This document shows positions 54,365 to 62,735 of a stretch of DNA of 64,000 nucleotides, one piece after another. The notes under the pieces were generated by a model that was not told the DNA's origin, searched no databases, and was given only the letters and a program-made list of their open reading frames with translations. Both the position numbers and the translations under genes were made by a program. Origin of the DNA: Emcibacter sp. SYSU 3D8 (GTDB lineage: Bacteria > Pseudomonadota > Alphaproteobacteria > SMXS01); contig NZ_JBBYXK010000007.1 of assembly GCF_039655875.1 (NCBI RefSeq), positions 62,001-126,000 on the forward strand, written 5' to 3'. How positions within the stretch are numbered: position 1 is the stretch's first letter; each line of letters starts with the position of its first letter.

Positions 54365-54687
54365 TCCGGCGCGCTGCGCTCCTCGCCCTGGTCCTGCTGG
54401 CGTCCTGCGGCCCCGATTACGAGGAAGCCGTTGTCGCCGAATGCATGAAGGACGGTGAAGGCCGCCGCTATTGCGAGTGCCAGGCCGATGGCATGAAACA
54501 GGCGCTTGGCGTGGTCCGCTATGCCGTGTTCACCGATTTCATCCTGCTGGGCGGCACCGGCGAGGCGTCACGCGAGGACATATTGCGGCTGATCGACAAG
54601 CACGAACTCACGCCCGAGGAACTGGCCGCCACCCAGACGGCGATCAGCGAGGCAATACCGCTGGTGCATACCCACTGCGCGCGATAA
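54355..54687 (+). CDS. Small lipoprotein, paralogue of its upstream neighbour
   Basis: A 110-aa protein whose ATG lies ten bases inside the preceding gene. The lipobox is LLASCGPDYEEA. The mature protein repeats the Cys pattern of its neighbour (AECMKDGEGRRYCECQADGM, final VHTHCAR), with a mostly helical middle. Probably a periplasm-facing lipoprotein of unknown role. It sits between the phosphatase and infA, where the conserved string usually has no such genes. Confidence 0.72.
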   Translation: MPLIRRAALLALVLLASCGPDYEEAVVAECMKDGEGRRYCECQADGMKQALGVVRYAVFTDFILLGGTGEASREDILRLIDKHELTPEELAATQTAISEAIPLVHTHCAR

Positions 54688-54789
54688 GCCGGCTTCAGCC
54701 CTGCCCGAACGCCAAAACCCTTGCATATCCGCGCCGGGTCGCTCATTTATACGCCACATTAATACCAGAAAAGGCTAGAACACCCGCCC

Positions 54790-55008
54790 ATGGCGAAAGA
54801 AGAACTGCTCGAGTTTCCCGGCACCGTGATCGAATTGCTTCCCAACGCGATGTTTCGCGTGAAGCTGGATAATGAACACGAATTGCTGGCGCACACCGCG
54901 GGCAAGATGCGCAAGCACCGCATCCGCGTGCTGCAGGGAGACAAGGTGCTGGTCGAAATGACCCCCTACGACCTGACCAAGGGTCGGATCACCTACCGCT
55001 ACAAGTAA
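54790..55008 (+). CDS. infA: Translation initiation factor IF-1
   Basis: A 72-aa OB-fold factor, full length: [40 protein letters not shown] and the C-terminal [16 protein letters not shown]. It binds the 30S A site during initiation. It is followed six bases later by maf, as in most alphaproteobacteria. Confidence 0.99.
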   Translation: MAKEELLEFPGTVIELLPNAMFRVKLDNEHELLAHTAGKMRKHRIRVLQGDKVLVEMTPYDLTKGRITYRYK

Positions 55009-55013
55009 ACGCC

Positions 55014-55628
55014 GTGGCGACGCCCGGCGGCACCGAACCGAAGGCCCGCCTGGTCCTGGCCAGCGCGTCTCCCCGGCGTCGGCATCTGCTCGAGCAGGTG
55101 CTGCTGCCGCCCGATGCGGTCGCGCCCGCCGATGTGGACGAGTCCCCCCGCAGGGGCGAGCTGCCGCGACCTCACGCCCAGCGCCTTGCCGACGACAAGG
55201 CCGCCGCCATGGCGCCCGCTTATCCGGGCGATTTCGTGCTGGCCGCCGACACCGTCGTGGGCGTCGGACGCCGCATTCTGCCCAAGGCGGAGACCGAGGC
55301 CGACGCCCGCCGCTGCCTCGAGTTGCTGTCCGGCCGCCGCCACCACGTCTTCACCGGGGTCACCCTGATCGCTCCCGACGGCAAGGCGCGCCGACGCACG
55401 GTCGATACCGCCGTGATCTTCAAGCGTCTGGGCGAGACCGAGCTGGCCGCCTATCTGGCCTCGGGCGAATGGCACGGCAAGGCCGGCGGCTACGCCATCC
55501 AGGGACTGGCCGCCGCCTTTATCCGGGCGGTGAACGGCTCCTACACGAACGTGGTGGGACTGCCGGTATTCGAAATCGTCTCCCTGCTCGCAGGCGCCGG
55601 CTACGGCCCCGCCCGAAACCTTCGCTGA
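55014..55628 (+). CDS. maf: Maf-like nucleotide pyrophosphatase
   Basis: A 204-aa protein from a GTG at 55014. It has the Maf start LVLASASPRRRHLLEQ, the metal/substrate segment VLAADTVVGVGRRILPKAET, SGRRHHVFTGVTLIAPDG and GKAGGYAIQGLAAAFI. It hydrolyses non-canonical or modified nucleoside triphosphates to monophosphates. It lies between infA and the RNase E/G gene. Confidence 0.93.
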   Translation: MATPGGTEPKARLVLASASPRRRHLLEQVLLPPDAVAPADVDESPRRGELPRPHAQRLADDKAAAMAPAYPGDFVLAADTVVGVGRRILPKAETEADARRCLELLSGRRHHVFTGVTLIAPDGKARRRTVDTAVIFKRLGETELAAYLASGEWHGKAGGYAIQGLAAAFIRAVNGSYTNVVGLPVFEIVSLLAGAGYGPARNLR

Positions 55629-55641
55629 GGCGGCTGACGCC

Positions 55642-57090
55642 ATGAACACGAAGCTTCTGATCGACGCGGTTCCGGGCGAGGTCCGCGCCGTGCTGGTCGA
55701 GGATGGCGAGGTCGCCGAAATCCATATCGACCGGGACGGCCACGAGAGCCTGGTCGGCAACATCTATCTGGGCCGTGTCGAGGCCGTCGAGGCGTCGCTG
55801 CAGGCCGCCTTCGTCGCCCTGCCCGGCGTCGCCGCGCCCGGCTACCTGTCGGCCAAACACGCCGGCGCGCTGGTCCAGGCCGGCGGCCCGCGCCGCATCG
55901 AACGCATTCTCAATCAGGGTCAGCTGGTGCTGGTCGAGGTCACCCGCGACGCCGTGGGCGACAAGGGGCCGGGACTGACCACCCTGGTCGCCTTGCCCGG
56001 CCGCCTGCTGGTCTACCATCCGTACCGCAGCGGCAATGTGCTGTCCGGCGCCATCCGCGACGAGGTCCAGCGTGCCCGGCTGGAAGACGCGGCGTCCCGG
56101 GCCGTCGACGGTGTCGGCGAAGGCGGCTTCATTGTCCGGACTGCAGCCCAGTCGGCGGACGTGCCGGCCCTGCTGCGCGAGGCACGCGAGTTGCATTTTC
56201 GCTGGGAGACGCTGTGCAAGGCGGTTGACGCCGCGCGCGAGCCCGCGTGCCTGCAACGCGACCTGCCGCCACTGCAGCGAACCCTGCGGGACCTTGTCCG
56301 TCCGGGCATCTCGCGCATCGTCGTCGACGGTCACGCCCTGTTCGCCGACGCCAGGCACTATCTGAGCGACAGCAATCCGGATCTGCTGGAGCAGTTGGAG
56401 GTCCATGCCACGGCCACGCCGCTGTTCGAGGCGGCGGGCGCCGAAGCCGCCATCGATTCCATGCTGGAGACGCGGCTCGACCTGCGGGGCGGCGGCTGGG
56501 TAACCATCGAGCCGGTCGAGGCGCTGACCGCCATCGATGTCAATTCCGGCGATGCCACCGCCGAATCGAGTCGCGAGCAGACCAGCTTCACCACCAATCT
56601 GCGGGCGGTCGACACCATCGCCCGGCAATTGCGGCTGCGCGACGTGGGCGGCATGGTGCTGGTCGACTTCATTCACATGGAAAGCCCCAAGCACCGCGAC
56701 CGGGTGCTGGACGCCCTGCGCGGCGCCCTCGGCCGCGACCGCTCGCCCTGCGCCGTGCTGGGCTGGACGCGGATGGGACTGTGCGAGTTGACCCGCCGGC
56801 GCAGCCGCGCGGCCCTGCCCGACTTCCTCGCCGGACGCCCGGACGTGGGCCGCAAGCGCCGCCGCAAATCGGTGGAATCGGCGGGTTACGACGTGCTGCG
56901 CCGCGTGCGCGCCGAGGCCGCCGCTCGCCCAGGCGCCACGCTCGCCATCGCGGCCCATCCGGATGTGATAGACTGGTTGCGCGCCGCCGGCCGGCCGGCG
57001 GCACTGGCGGAGATCGCCGGCAAGCCGCCCGTGCTCGAGGGCGACAAGTCCCTCCCGGTCGATGAACCCCAGATCCAGGCCAGATCGTGA
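55642..57090 (+). CDS. rng: Ribonuclease E/G family protein (RNase G-like)
   Basis: A 482-aa endoribonuclease with an N-terminal S1-like RNA-binding part (GNIYLGRVEAVEASLQAAFV). The catalytic core has the magnesium-site motif EALTAIDVNSGDATAESSRE and VDFIHMESPKHRDRVLDALR. The zinc-link CPxC of large RNase E and a long C-terminal scaffold are absent, so this is the short RNase G-type form. It functions in rRNA maturation and mRNA decay. Its stop overlaps the yacG start. Confidence 0.93.
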   Translation: MNTKLLIDAVPGEVRAVLVEDGEVAEIHIDRDGHESLVGNIYLGRVEAVEASLQAAFVALPGVAAPGYLSAKHAGALVQAGGPRRIERILNQGQLVLVEVTRDAVGDKGPGLTTLVALPGRLLVYHPYRSGNVLSGAIRDEVQRARLEDAASRAVDGVGEGGFIVRTAAQSADVPALLREARELHFRWETLCKAVDAAREPACLQRDLPPLQRTLRDLVRPGISRIVVDGHALFADARHYLSDSNPDLLEQLEVHATATPLFEAAGAEAAIDSMLETRLDLRGGGWVTIEPVEALTAIDVNSGDATAESSREQTSFTTNLRAVDTIARQLRLRDVGGMVLVDFIHMESPKHRDRVLDALRGALGRDRSPCAVLGWTRMGLCELTRRRSRAALPDFLAGRPDVGRKRRRKSVESAGYDVLRRVRAEAAARPGATLAIAAHPDVIDWLRAAGRPAALAEIAGKPPVLEGDKSLPVDEPQIQARS

Positions 57091-57284
57091 GCCCGCCCAT
57101 GAACGAAATGTCCGACCCGCACAAGTTCATCCGCCCCTGCCCCATCTGCCGCAAGCCGGCGGTGGAGCGCTATATGCCCTTCTGTTCCAAGCGCTGCAGC
57201 GACCTGGATCTGGGCCGCTGGCTGGACGGCCGCTATGTCATCGAGACCGAGGACAGCCCGGGCGCGGAAGACGACGAAAATTGA
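57087..57284 (+). CDS. yacG: DNA gyrase inhibitor YacG (zinc-binding)
   Basis: A 65-aa protein from a GTG at 57087 overlapping the rng stop. It has the family's CPICRKPAV and FCSKRCSDLDLGRWLDGRY, giving four zinc cysteines, and an acidic C-terminal tail (ETEDSPGAEDDE). YacG binds GyrB and inhibits supercoiling. A tRNA-Phe gene follows 94 bases downstream. Confidence 0.94.
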   Translation: MSPPMNEMSDPHKFIRPCPICRKPAVERYMPFCSKRCSDLDLGRWLDGRYVIETEDSPGAEDDEN

Positions 57285-57378
57285 CCGCGGAAAAACCCGC
57301 CGAGGCATCTGGACAAGCCCGACCCGACGCCCTATAAACCGCCGTCCCGGGCCGTCACCAAGCGGCCCCGTTGTGTGG

Positions 57379-57454
57379 GCCCAGGTAGCTCAGTTGGTAG
57401 AGCACGTGACTGAAAATCACGGTGTCGGTGGTTCGATTCCGCCCCTGGGCACCA
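57379..57454 (+). tRNA. tRNA-Phe (GAA anticodon), likely integration site
   Basis: A 76-nt cloverleaf with acceptor GCCCAGG/CCTGGGC, D-arm GCTCAGTTGGTAGAGC, anticodon stem-loop CGTGA-CTGAAAA-TCACG with anticodon GAA, T-arm GGTGGTTCGATTCCGCC, discriminator A and encoded CCA. An integrase gene begins 164 bases downstream in the same direction, so the 3' half is a plausible attachment site. Confidence 0.96.
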
Positions 57455-57549
57455 TCACCCCCTCCCAAGACAGAACATAGAGGCTCAAAAATAGCGGATT
57501 CCTGCCATTTATCAGGGATGACGCTGCTCATTGGTGAACATGGATTACC

Positions 57550-57617
57550 CTTGCATCGCATCAAATCCGGGGTATCGTTTTGGGGTACGATGCAAGTACC
57601 CCAGAAGGCGATACCCC
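57550..57617. promoter_or_regulatory. Nested inverted repeats upstream of the integrase gene
   Basis: Three interlocking inverted repeats occupy the space before the integrase ATG: GGGGTATCG (57569-57577) with CGATACCCC (57609-57617), GGGGTAC (57582-57588) with GTACCCC (57596-57602), and CTTGCATCG (57550-57558) with CGATGCAAG (57588-57596). The last lies immediately at the integrase start codon. They could be arm-type integrase or excisionase sites, or an operator repressing the integrase. Confidence 0.55.
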
Positions 57618-57618
57618 A

Positions 57619-58803
57619 ATGGCTCTGACCGAATTCGCCGTCCGAAATGCCAAGCCTCGAGAAAAGCCCTACAAGCTGGCCGATACTGGCGGCCTCTACC
57701 TGCTCATTCAGCCGAACGGCTCAAAGCTCTGGCGGCACAAGTATCTGTTCATGGGGAAGGAAAAGCTCCTCGCCTACGGCTCCTACCCGCTCATCTCGAT
57801 CGCTGAGGCGCGCGCGAAGCGGGACACGTCCAAGAAGCTGCTTGCGGACGGTGCCGATCCTTCGGTCAAGAAGAAGCTCGACAAGATCGCCGCCGCCACG
57901 GCCGCCCGAAATACGTTCGGGCTGGTCGCTGACGAGTTCCTCGCCCAAATGGAGCAGGACGGCGCCGCAGAAACGACGGTTACCAAGAATCGATGGCTTC
58001 TCGAGGATCTCGCCGCACCGCTTCGCGGCCGACCGATCGTCGACCTGACCTCCGCGGAGCTTCTCGACCTTTTGCGGCGCATCGAACGTAGTGGTCGCCG
58101 GGAATCAGCGCGGCGTCTTCGCGGTGTCATGGGCAGTGTATTTCGGCTGGCCATCGTGACCTTGCGGGCCGAGAACGACCCTACGATCGCACTGCGCGGA
58201 GCGCTGCGGCCTCCCAAGGCATCGGGACGCGCGGCCATCGTCGACGAGCGTCGTTTGGGCGCTTTGCTCTGTGCCATCGACGAATACGACGGCTGGCCGA
58301 CTATCTCGGCGGCGCTCCGCTTCCTAGCGCTCACATGCGTGCGCCCTGGGGAGGTGCGCGGCGCCGTCCGGTCTGAGTTCGATCTCAAGGCAAAGACTTG
58401 GCACATTCCGGCGGGGCGCATGAAGATGCGCCAACCGCACGACGTGCCCTTGTCCAGGCAGGCGCTCGCGGTGTTGGAAGAGGTATGGCCATTTTCAGAC
58501 AAGGGGGACCTGGTGTTTCCCTCGGTACGCTCAGCCCAGCGCCCGCTCTCGGAGAATGCCATGAACTCGGCGCTCCGCCGGATGGGGTATACGAAGGACG
58601 AGGTAACAGCGCATGGCTTTCGCGTAACGGCGAGCACCATTCTTAACGCGCGGGGATTTGACCCGGATGCCATCGAAGCTGCCCTGTCCCACCAAGATCG
58701 AAATGCGATTCGGCGGACATATAATCGCGCCACGTATTGGGATCAGCGGGTCACGCTGATGCAGGAATGGGCGGACATGCTGGACGAGTTCCGCAAGTTC
58801 TGA
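57619..58803 (+). CDS. Tyrosine recombinase/integrase (P4-type, DUF4102 arm-binding domain)
   Basis: A 394-aa integrase from ATG 57619 (MALTEFAVRNAKPREKPYKL). The N-terminal DUF4102 arm-DNA-binding domain is clear (LADTGGLYLLIQPNGSKLWR, SYPLISIAEARAKRDTSKKL). The catalytic domain has the Arg of TCVRPGEVRGAV, the HGFRVTAST box (His-x-x-Arg) and LSHQDRNAIRRTYNRATY with the nucleophile Tyr. All catalytic residues are present, so it may be active. It is adjacent to tRNA-Phe, the standard arrangement for integrative islands and P4-like prophages. Confidence 0.93.
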   Translation: MALTEFAVRNAKPREKPYKLADTGGLYLLIQPNGSKLWRHKYLFMGKEKLLAYGSYPLISIAEARAKRDTSKKLLADGADPSVKKKLDKIAAATAARNTFGLVADEFLAQMEQDGAAETTVTKNRWLLEDLAAPLRGRPIVDLTSAELLDLLRRIERSGRRESARRLRGVMGSVFRLAIVTLRAENDPTIALRGALRPPKASGRAAIVDERRLGALLCAIDEYDGWPTISAALRFLALTCVRPGEVRGAVRSEFDLKAKTWHIPAGRMKMRQPHDVPLSRQALAVLEEVWPFSDKGDLVFPSVRSAQRPLSENAMNSALRRMGYTKDEVTAHGFRVTASTILNARGFDPDAIEAALSHQDRNAIRRTYNRATYWDQRVTLMQEWADMLDEFRKF

Positions 58804-59157
58804 CCGACGACAAACAGCCTAGCTGAGGGGATAGGCATGTTCCTCCTCTATCCTCATCACCTATCCCCGTGCATAGGCAAGCATGGCTGAACACTTCATC
58901 GCATTTTCAACGATCTCGAACCCGTGATCTCATGTGCTCCTGCCGGTTCCAGTTCCCCGCAGCGGCGGCATCCGGGATCCGCGTCATCGCCACGCTTCGC
59001 TAAGCCCCATGAAACGCTCAGATGGGATGATCTGACCGGCTCCATGCTGCGGACGGCGGCTTGTCGCCACGGCGAACGCCACCGACGTAAGCTTCATCAG
59101 CCTCGACGTGACCGCGCAGCAGATCGAAGCCTTCGGCCACAGCCTTTCATGGCAAGC
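58804..59157. other. Gap between integrase and TonB receptor with hairpin and transposase relic
   Basis: GGGGATAGG (58827-58835) and CCTATCCCC (58860-58868) form a 9-bp inverted repeat just past the integrase stop, possibly a terminator with a 24-base loop. The rest carries no intact gene. The part from about 59060 to 59146 encodes a transposase fragment on the minus strand. Confidence 0.5.
59060..59146 (-). pseudogene. Relic of an IS1595-like transposase
   Basis: On the minus strand an open stretch reads KAVAEGFDLLRGHVEADEAY followed by VGGVRRGDK. The HVEADEAYVGG core matches the first catalytic-Asp region of IS1595-family DDE transposases (VEVDEAYVGG). The similarity is cut off by a stop at 59147-59149 on one side and fades after RRGDK on the other, so only about 30 codons remain. 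It lies 11 bases beyond the end of the TonB receptor gene. Confidence 0.5.
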
Positions 59158-61686
59158 CTAGAATTCGCCGGTCACCTCAATGCCCCAGCTTCGGCCCGGA
59201 CCCACCGTGCCGGAGGCAAACAAGGGCTGGATAATAGCCGGAGTTTCGAACCTCTCGTTCGTCAGGTTCCGGCCAAACACGGACACCCGCACATTGTTCC
59301 ACGAGTAGCCTATAGAAGCGTTCAGGTCCTGCCGGGAAGCCACCCTGCCCGCTGCAAGATTGACCAGGTTGCCTTCGACCTTGCTGATGTAGCTCCACTT
59401 CACGCCGAGTTCCAGATCGCCAGGTCCTACCGGCACGGTATAGGTGCCGCCAAGGCCGGCTGTAAGTTTCGGAGCGTTGCGCGGCGTCAGGAAGGTCGCA
59501 TCGACAATGGTGCAACAGCCATCCTGGGGATTCACGTCGGTCATGAATTCCGAATACTTCGCATCGAGAAGGCCGATCGTCCCAAACAGCCTCAGCTCTT
59601 CGGTAACGACCGCCTGGACCTCGGCCTCGACGCCCTGATAGACCACGGAGCCGACGTTGCTGAAAACGGTCACCACCGTATTGGTGGTCCCGTCAAAGGC
59701 AACGACCGATTCCTGCTTGTTCTTGAAGTTATTGCGGAAAAGGGCAACGTTGGTTTGTATGCGGTTGTCGAAGAACTGCGCCTTGACGCCTACTTCGATT
59801 GACCGGGATGTTTCCGGATCGTACTGGTCGCGGATGAAATCCGAGACGTTCTGGTTCACGCCGAAAAAGCCGCCCGAGTGCCATCCCTTGGCGAAGGACG
59901 CATAGAAAAGAATATCCGGGGTCGCCTTCCAGGACAGGCCGAATTTCGGCGAGACGTTCGTCCAGGACTTCTTGAGGTCGGCGAACTCCGGAAAATTGTC
60001 GATGTATGCACGGTCAAGCGGCGTGATGTAGGCCTGCGCGCCGATGAAATGCTTTTTCTCCTGCGTCCAGCGGACGCCCGCCGTCACCGTCCAGTCCGGA
60101 AGGAATTCCCAGTCGGCGTTCACGAAAGCCGCTTCCGAGGTTGTCTTCTGGCTTTCGAACAGCTTGTTGGGACCCTTCGGGCCATAGGGCTGGTCGCCCC
60201 AGACCGGATCGCATCGCACCTGCCCGAACACGGTGAACAAGGGCGTTCCCGGAGCGCCCCGTGGCGCAAGGCACGCCGCCGCCGGCGTCGCGAACCCCGT
60301 AAAAGAAGCGAGGCTGGGATTGAGCCAGGAATTCGTGGCGAGAGAGTAGCCGCCGAGGGCGGCGACGAACTGCCAGAAATCGCCACCGGTCACCCACCTC
60401 TGGTCGAACTTGCTGCTGTAGAAATACGCACCCGCGACCGCCGTGATCTTGCCGATCGACGTATCCCAACTGCCTTCGAGGCGCAGTTCCTCGCTGAACT
60501 GTTTGAACCTGTTGTCGCGCTCGATGGTGATGAAGTCAGCCGTCGAACCGTCGAAGTCATATTTGCGGTATTCATGCTGGCGGCGCACGCCGGTCACTGA
60601 AACCAGCTTGAGTTCGTCACTCAGTCGCGCCGACATGTTGAGCGTATAGGCGTTGGTCATCACTCTCCCGGGATTGGGAAGATCCGTGGCAATGTTCTTC
60701 CTCGGGAAATCGAGTTCCGTCCGGCACGGCGTATTCTGCAGGCCGAACACGCCTGGCAGGAAGCAATCCAGGAACCCGCCGCTGAAATCATACTCGCGCG
60801 GATCGGTGGGTTTCGGGAAAACGCCTGCGGCATAGTTCCAGTTGGTCAGGTATGCGCCGCCCTGGCTGCGATCCTCGAAGCGCTCCACCGTCAGCAGGGC
60901 TTCGAACCAGTGGTTCGGCGTGGCCAGCAGAGTCAGGCCATAGTTCTTGTAATCCTTCTGCGGTTGGGTCGTGTTCAGATAGGTGTTCTTGAACCATCCG
61001 TCGCGCTTTTGGATGGTGAAGAACGCCTTGGCCGCCAGCTTATCCTGGACAATGGGTGCATTCAGTACGGTTCGGAACTCCTGCTGGTTCCACCGACCGA
61101 ACGTGTATTGCAGCTTGGCACCGTAGTCGCCCGTCGGCCTGCTCCTGACGACATTGAGCACGCCGCCGACGGTGTTGCGTCCGTAGAGCGTTCCCTGCGG
61201 GCCGCGCAGGATTTCGACGCGCTCGATGTCGAAGTTCTCAATCACCTGCCCCGACAAAGTGCCCAGGTAAATGCCGTCGATCATGACTGCGATCGGTGAA
61301 TCCAATGACGTGTCGTCGGTGCGGGTCGGGCTGATGCCGCGAATTGTAATCGCTGCGGCTCCCGCCCGCTCCGGATTGCTGTCGATCCTGACGTTGGCCG
61401 AATAGCCGTTCAGATCCTTCAGGTCGCGGACCGTTGCAAGCTTGAGCTCAGCCGTTACGGCCGTCATCGCGACCGGCACGTCCTGGGCGGATTCCTCCGT
61501 CTTGCGTGCCGTCACCAGGACGGAGTCGACGCGCGGACCTGACTTGGCTACCGGGTTTGGCGCCGTTGGCGCATTATCGGGCGGCGGTTCGGCCGACGCG
61601 GCGAAAGCAAGTAAACTCAATGGAATTGCTAGAACTGCGGATCTGGCGACAGATAAAAGTTGCCCATTCGCAAAAATTTGCGTCAT
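59158..61686 (-). CDS. TonB-dependent receptor
   Basis: An 842-aa outer-membrane receptor from ATG 61686 (MTQIFANGQLLSVARSAVLA) with a signal peptide ending near AFAASAEP. The TonB-box-like VDSVLVTARKTEESAQDVPV opens the plug domain, which continues with AAITIRGISPTRTDDTSLDS and RVEILRGPQGTLYGRNTVGG. A 22-strand barrel follows, with the conserved closing segment ending in SWGIEVTGEF. It resembles the large sphingomonad-type receptors for complex organic ligands; the ligand is unknown. No regulator or importer is adjacent, and both sides carry transposase remnants. Confidence 0.94.
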   Translation of the reverse strand: MTQIFANGQLLSVARSAVLAIPLSLLAFAASAEPPPDNAPTAPNPVAKSGPRVDSVLVTARKTEESAQDVPVAMTAVTAELKLATVRDLKDLNGYSANVRIDSNPERAGAAAITIRGISPTRTDDTSLDSPIAVMIDGIYLGTLSGQVIENFDIERVEILRGPQGTLYGRNTVGGVLNVVRSRPTGDYGAKLQYTFGRWNQQEFRTVLNAPIVQDKLAAKAFFTIQKRDGWFKNTYLNTTQPQKDYKNYGLTLLATPNHWFEALLTVERFEDRSQGGAYLTNWNYAAGVFPKPTDPREYDFSGGFLDCFLPGVFGLQNTPCRTELDFPRKNIATDLPNPGRVMTNAYTLNMSARLSDELKLVSVTGVRRQHEYRKYDFDGSTADFITIERDNRFKQFSEELRLEGSWDTSIGKITAVAGAYFYSSKFDQRWVTGGDFWQFVAALGGYSLATNSWLNPSLASFTGFATPAAACLAPRGAPGTPLFTVFGQVRCDPVWGDQPYGPKGPNKLFESQKTTSEAAFVNADWEFLPDWTVTAGVRWTQEKKHFIGAQAYITPLDRAYIDNFPEFADLKKSWTNVSPKFGLSWKATPDILFYASFAKGWHSGGFFGVNQNVSDFIRDQYDPETSRSIEVGVKAQFFDNRIQTNVALFRNNFKNKQESVVAFDGTTNTVVTVFSNVGSVVYQGVEAEVQAVVTEELRLFGTIGLLDAKYSEFMTDVNPQDGCCTIVDATFLTPRNAPKLTAGLGGTYTVPVGPGDLELGVKWSYISKVEGNLVNLAAGRVASRQDLNASIGYSWNNVRVSVFGRNLTNERFETPAIIQPLFASGTVGPGRSWGIEVTGEF

Positions 61687-61841
61687 CAGTTTCCCTCCCC
61701 GTGTCAGACCGCCCCAAACGGCAGAGAGAGACCGGATTTCGCATTCAGCGTCGAAATCTCGTACCCGACATGCCGCGCAATCTACAGCAAGGATAGGCCC
61801 CGCCAATCTCATTAAGCAATGAGTATTTTTTTACCGATACC

Positions 61842-62045
61842 TTAGATTTCTGCGGAAGAGATCGTCAGCTGGCCGGCCCCTGAAGGGTGGTCCGGTTTCA
61901 ATGTTAGTTCATGGTCGGCCTTTGCGCCAACGGTAGCGCCGATCTCCCAAAGGCGCTCAGAGACGCCGGCGGCTGTCGCTGGGCTCATGCGCAGCTTCGA
62001 GTGTGTCTTGACGAAGTCGTAATACGTCATGTGCAGCGCGCCCCC
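61842..62045 (-). pseudogene. C-terminal relic of an IS1-like transposase
   Basis: The minus strand reads GGALHMTYYDFVKTHSKLRM then SPATAAGVSERLWEIGATVG. This matches the end of IS1-like transposases (VALHY..YNFVK.H.TLR.TPAMAAGV...LW). A stop lies in frame just before it (near 62048) and no upstream transposase domains remain. The last ~20 codons before the TAA at 61842 no longer match, so the copy is both truncated and altered at its 3' end. Confidence 0.65.
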
Positions 62046-62233
62046 TTATAGCACTCCCGGATGTTGGGCGTTGAAAACCACACTGCAGTGGTTCCGAAAG
62101 CATCATTGAAAAGGCAACATGCTAGCACGCAGGCGTTGCCACCCAGTTGGTCGTGCGGACGATCGACACGGGAATTGGCTCGTGGGGACGGCGCGGCCGA
62201 CGAGTGGGTTCCCGAAATGACGAAGCGCAAGGA

Positions 62234-62266
62234 AAGGACCCGTCCGCGCGGGGCAGACGGGTCCTT
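62234..62266 (-). terminator. Probable terminator downstream of the secreted-repeat gene
   Basis: AAGGACCCGTC (62234-62244) and GACGGGTCCTT (62256-62266) form a perfect 11-bp stem. On the minus strand the stem is followed by T-rich TTTCCTT. It lies 45 bases beyond the stop at 62312. A second hairpin (62287-62306, CCGGCGGG/CCCGCCGG with CGCC loop) lies between. Confidence 0.6.
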
Positions 62267-62311
62267 GAGTGGAGACCATGCTCAAGCCGGCGGGCGCCCC
62301 CGCCGGGGCGG

Positions 62312-62698
62312 TCAGGGCTTGGCGATCTGCCATTTGCCCTTGTCCAGGCCGTCGCCGCTCGTGTCGCCGGGCGCGGCGTCCTTGGCGAAGCGGTAGAGCG
62401 CCTTGTCCTTGTAAGCCCACTGCTTCTTGCCGTCGTCGCGCGCAATGATCTTGTAATCACCGCTGGCCTTGTCCTTGTCGGCGGCCAGCAGCGGCGGCCA
62501 GGCAGTGGCGCAGGCGTCGTTGCAGTTGGAGTGGCCGGGCATGTCCCTTGTGTAGGTGTACAGGGTTCGCCCCTCGCTGTCGGTAAGCACGGCCCCCGCG
62601 TCGGTCTCGCCGACCTTCACCGGCGCCGCGGATTGTGCGTGGACGGGCGAGAGCCCTGCGGCAAACGCCACGACCGAGATGATCAACATGTTGCGCAT
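62312..62698 (-). CDS. Secreted repeat (COG4315-like) protein of unknown function
   Basis: A 128-aa exported protein with AAGGGG upstream of the ATG. The signal peptide ends near LSPVHAQS. Two copies of the secreted-repeat motif are visible: GAVLTDSEGRTLYTYTRDMP with GHSNCNDACATAWPPLLAAD, and KKQWAYKDKALYRFAKDAAP. This COG4315 family is widespread among periplasmic/lipoprotein-like proteins, with no known biochemical role. The two cysteines (CNDAC) may form a disulfide or bind a ligand. Confidence 0.85.
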   Translation of the reverse strand: MRNMLIISVVAFAAGLSPVHAQSAAPVKVGETDAGAVLTDSEGRTLYTYTRDMPGHSNCNDACATAWPPLLAADKDKASGDYKIIARDDGKKQWAYKDKALYRFAKDAAPGDTSGDGLDKGKWQIAKP

Positions 62699-62735
62699 GA
62701 TGTAATCCCCTTGCTGATGGCTGAATAGACTGCGG

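Larger units (their letters stand above)
61687..62311. other. Gap holding the TonB receptor promoter, a transposase relic and hairpins
   Basis: From left to right: about 155 bases upstream of the TonB receptor start (presumably its promoter; no motif recognised), an IS1-like transposase fragment (61842-62045), about 190 bases with nothing recognisable, then two strong hairpins (62234-62266 and 62287-62306) at the 3' end of the minus-strand secreted protein gene. Confidence 0.5.
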
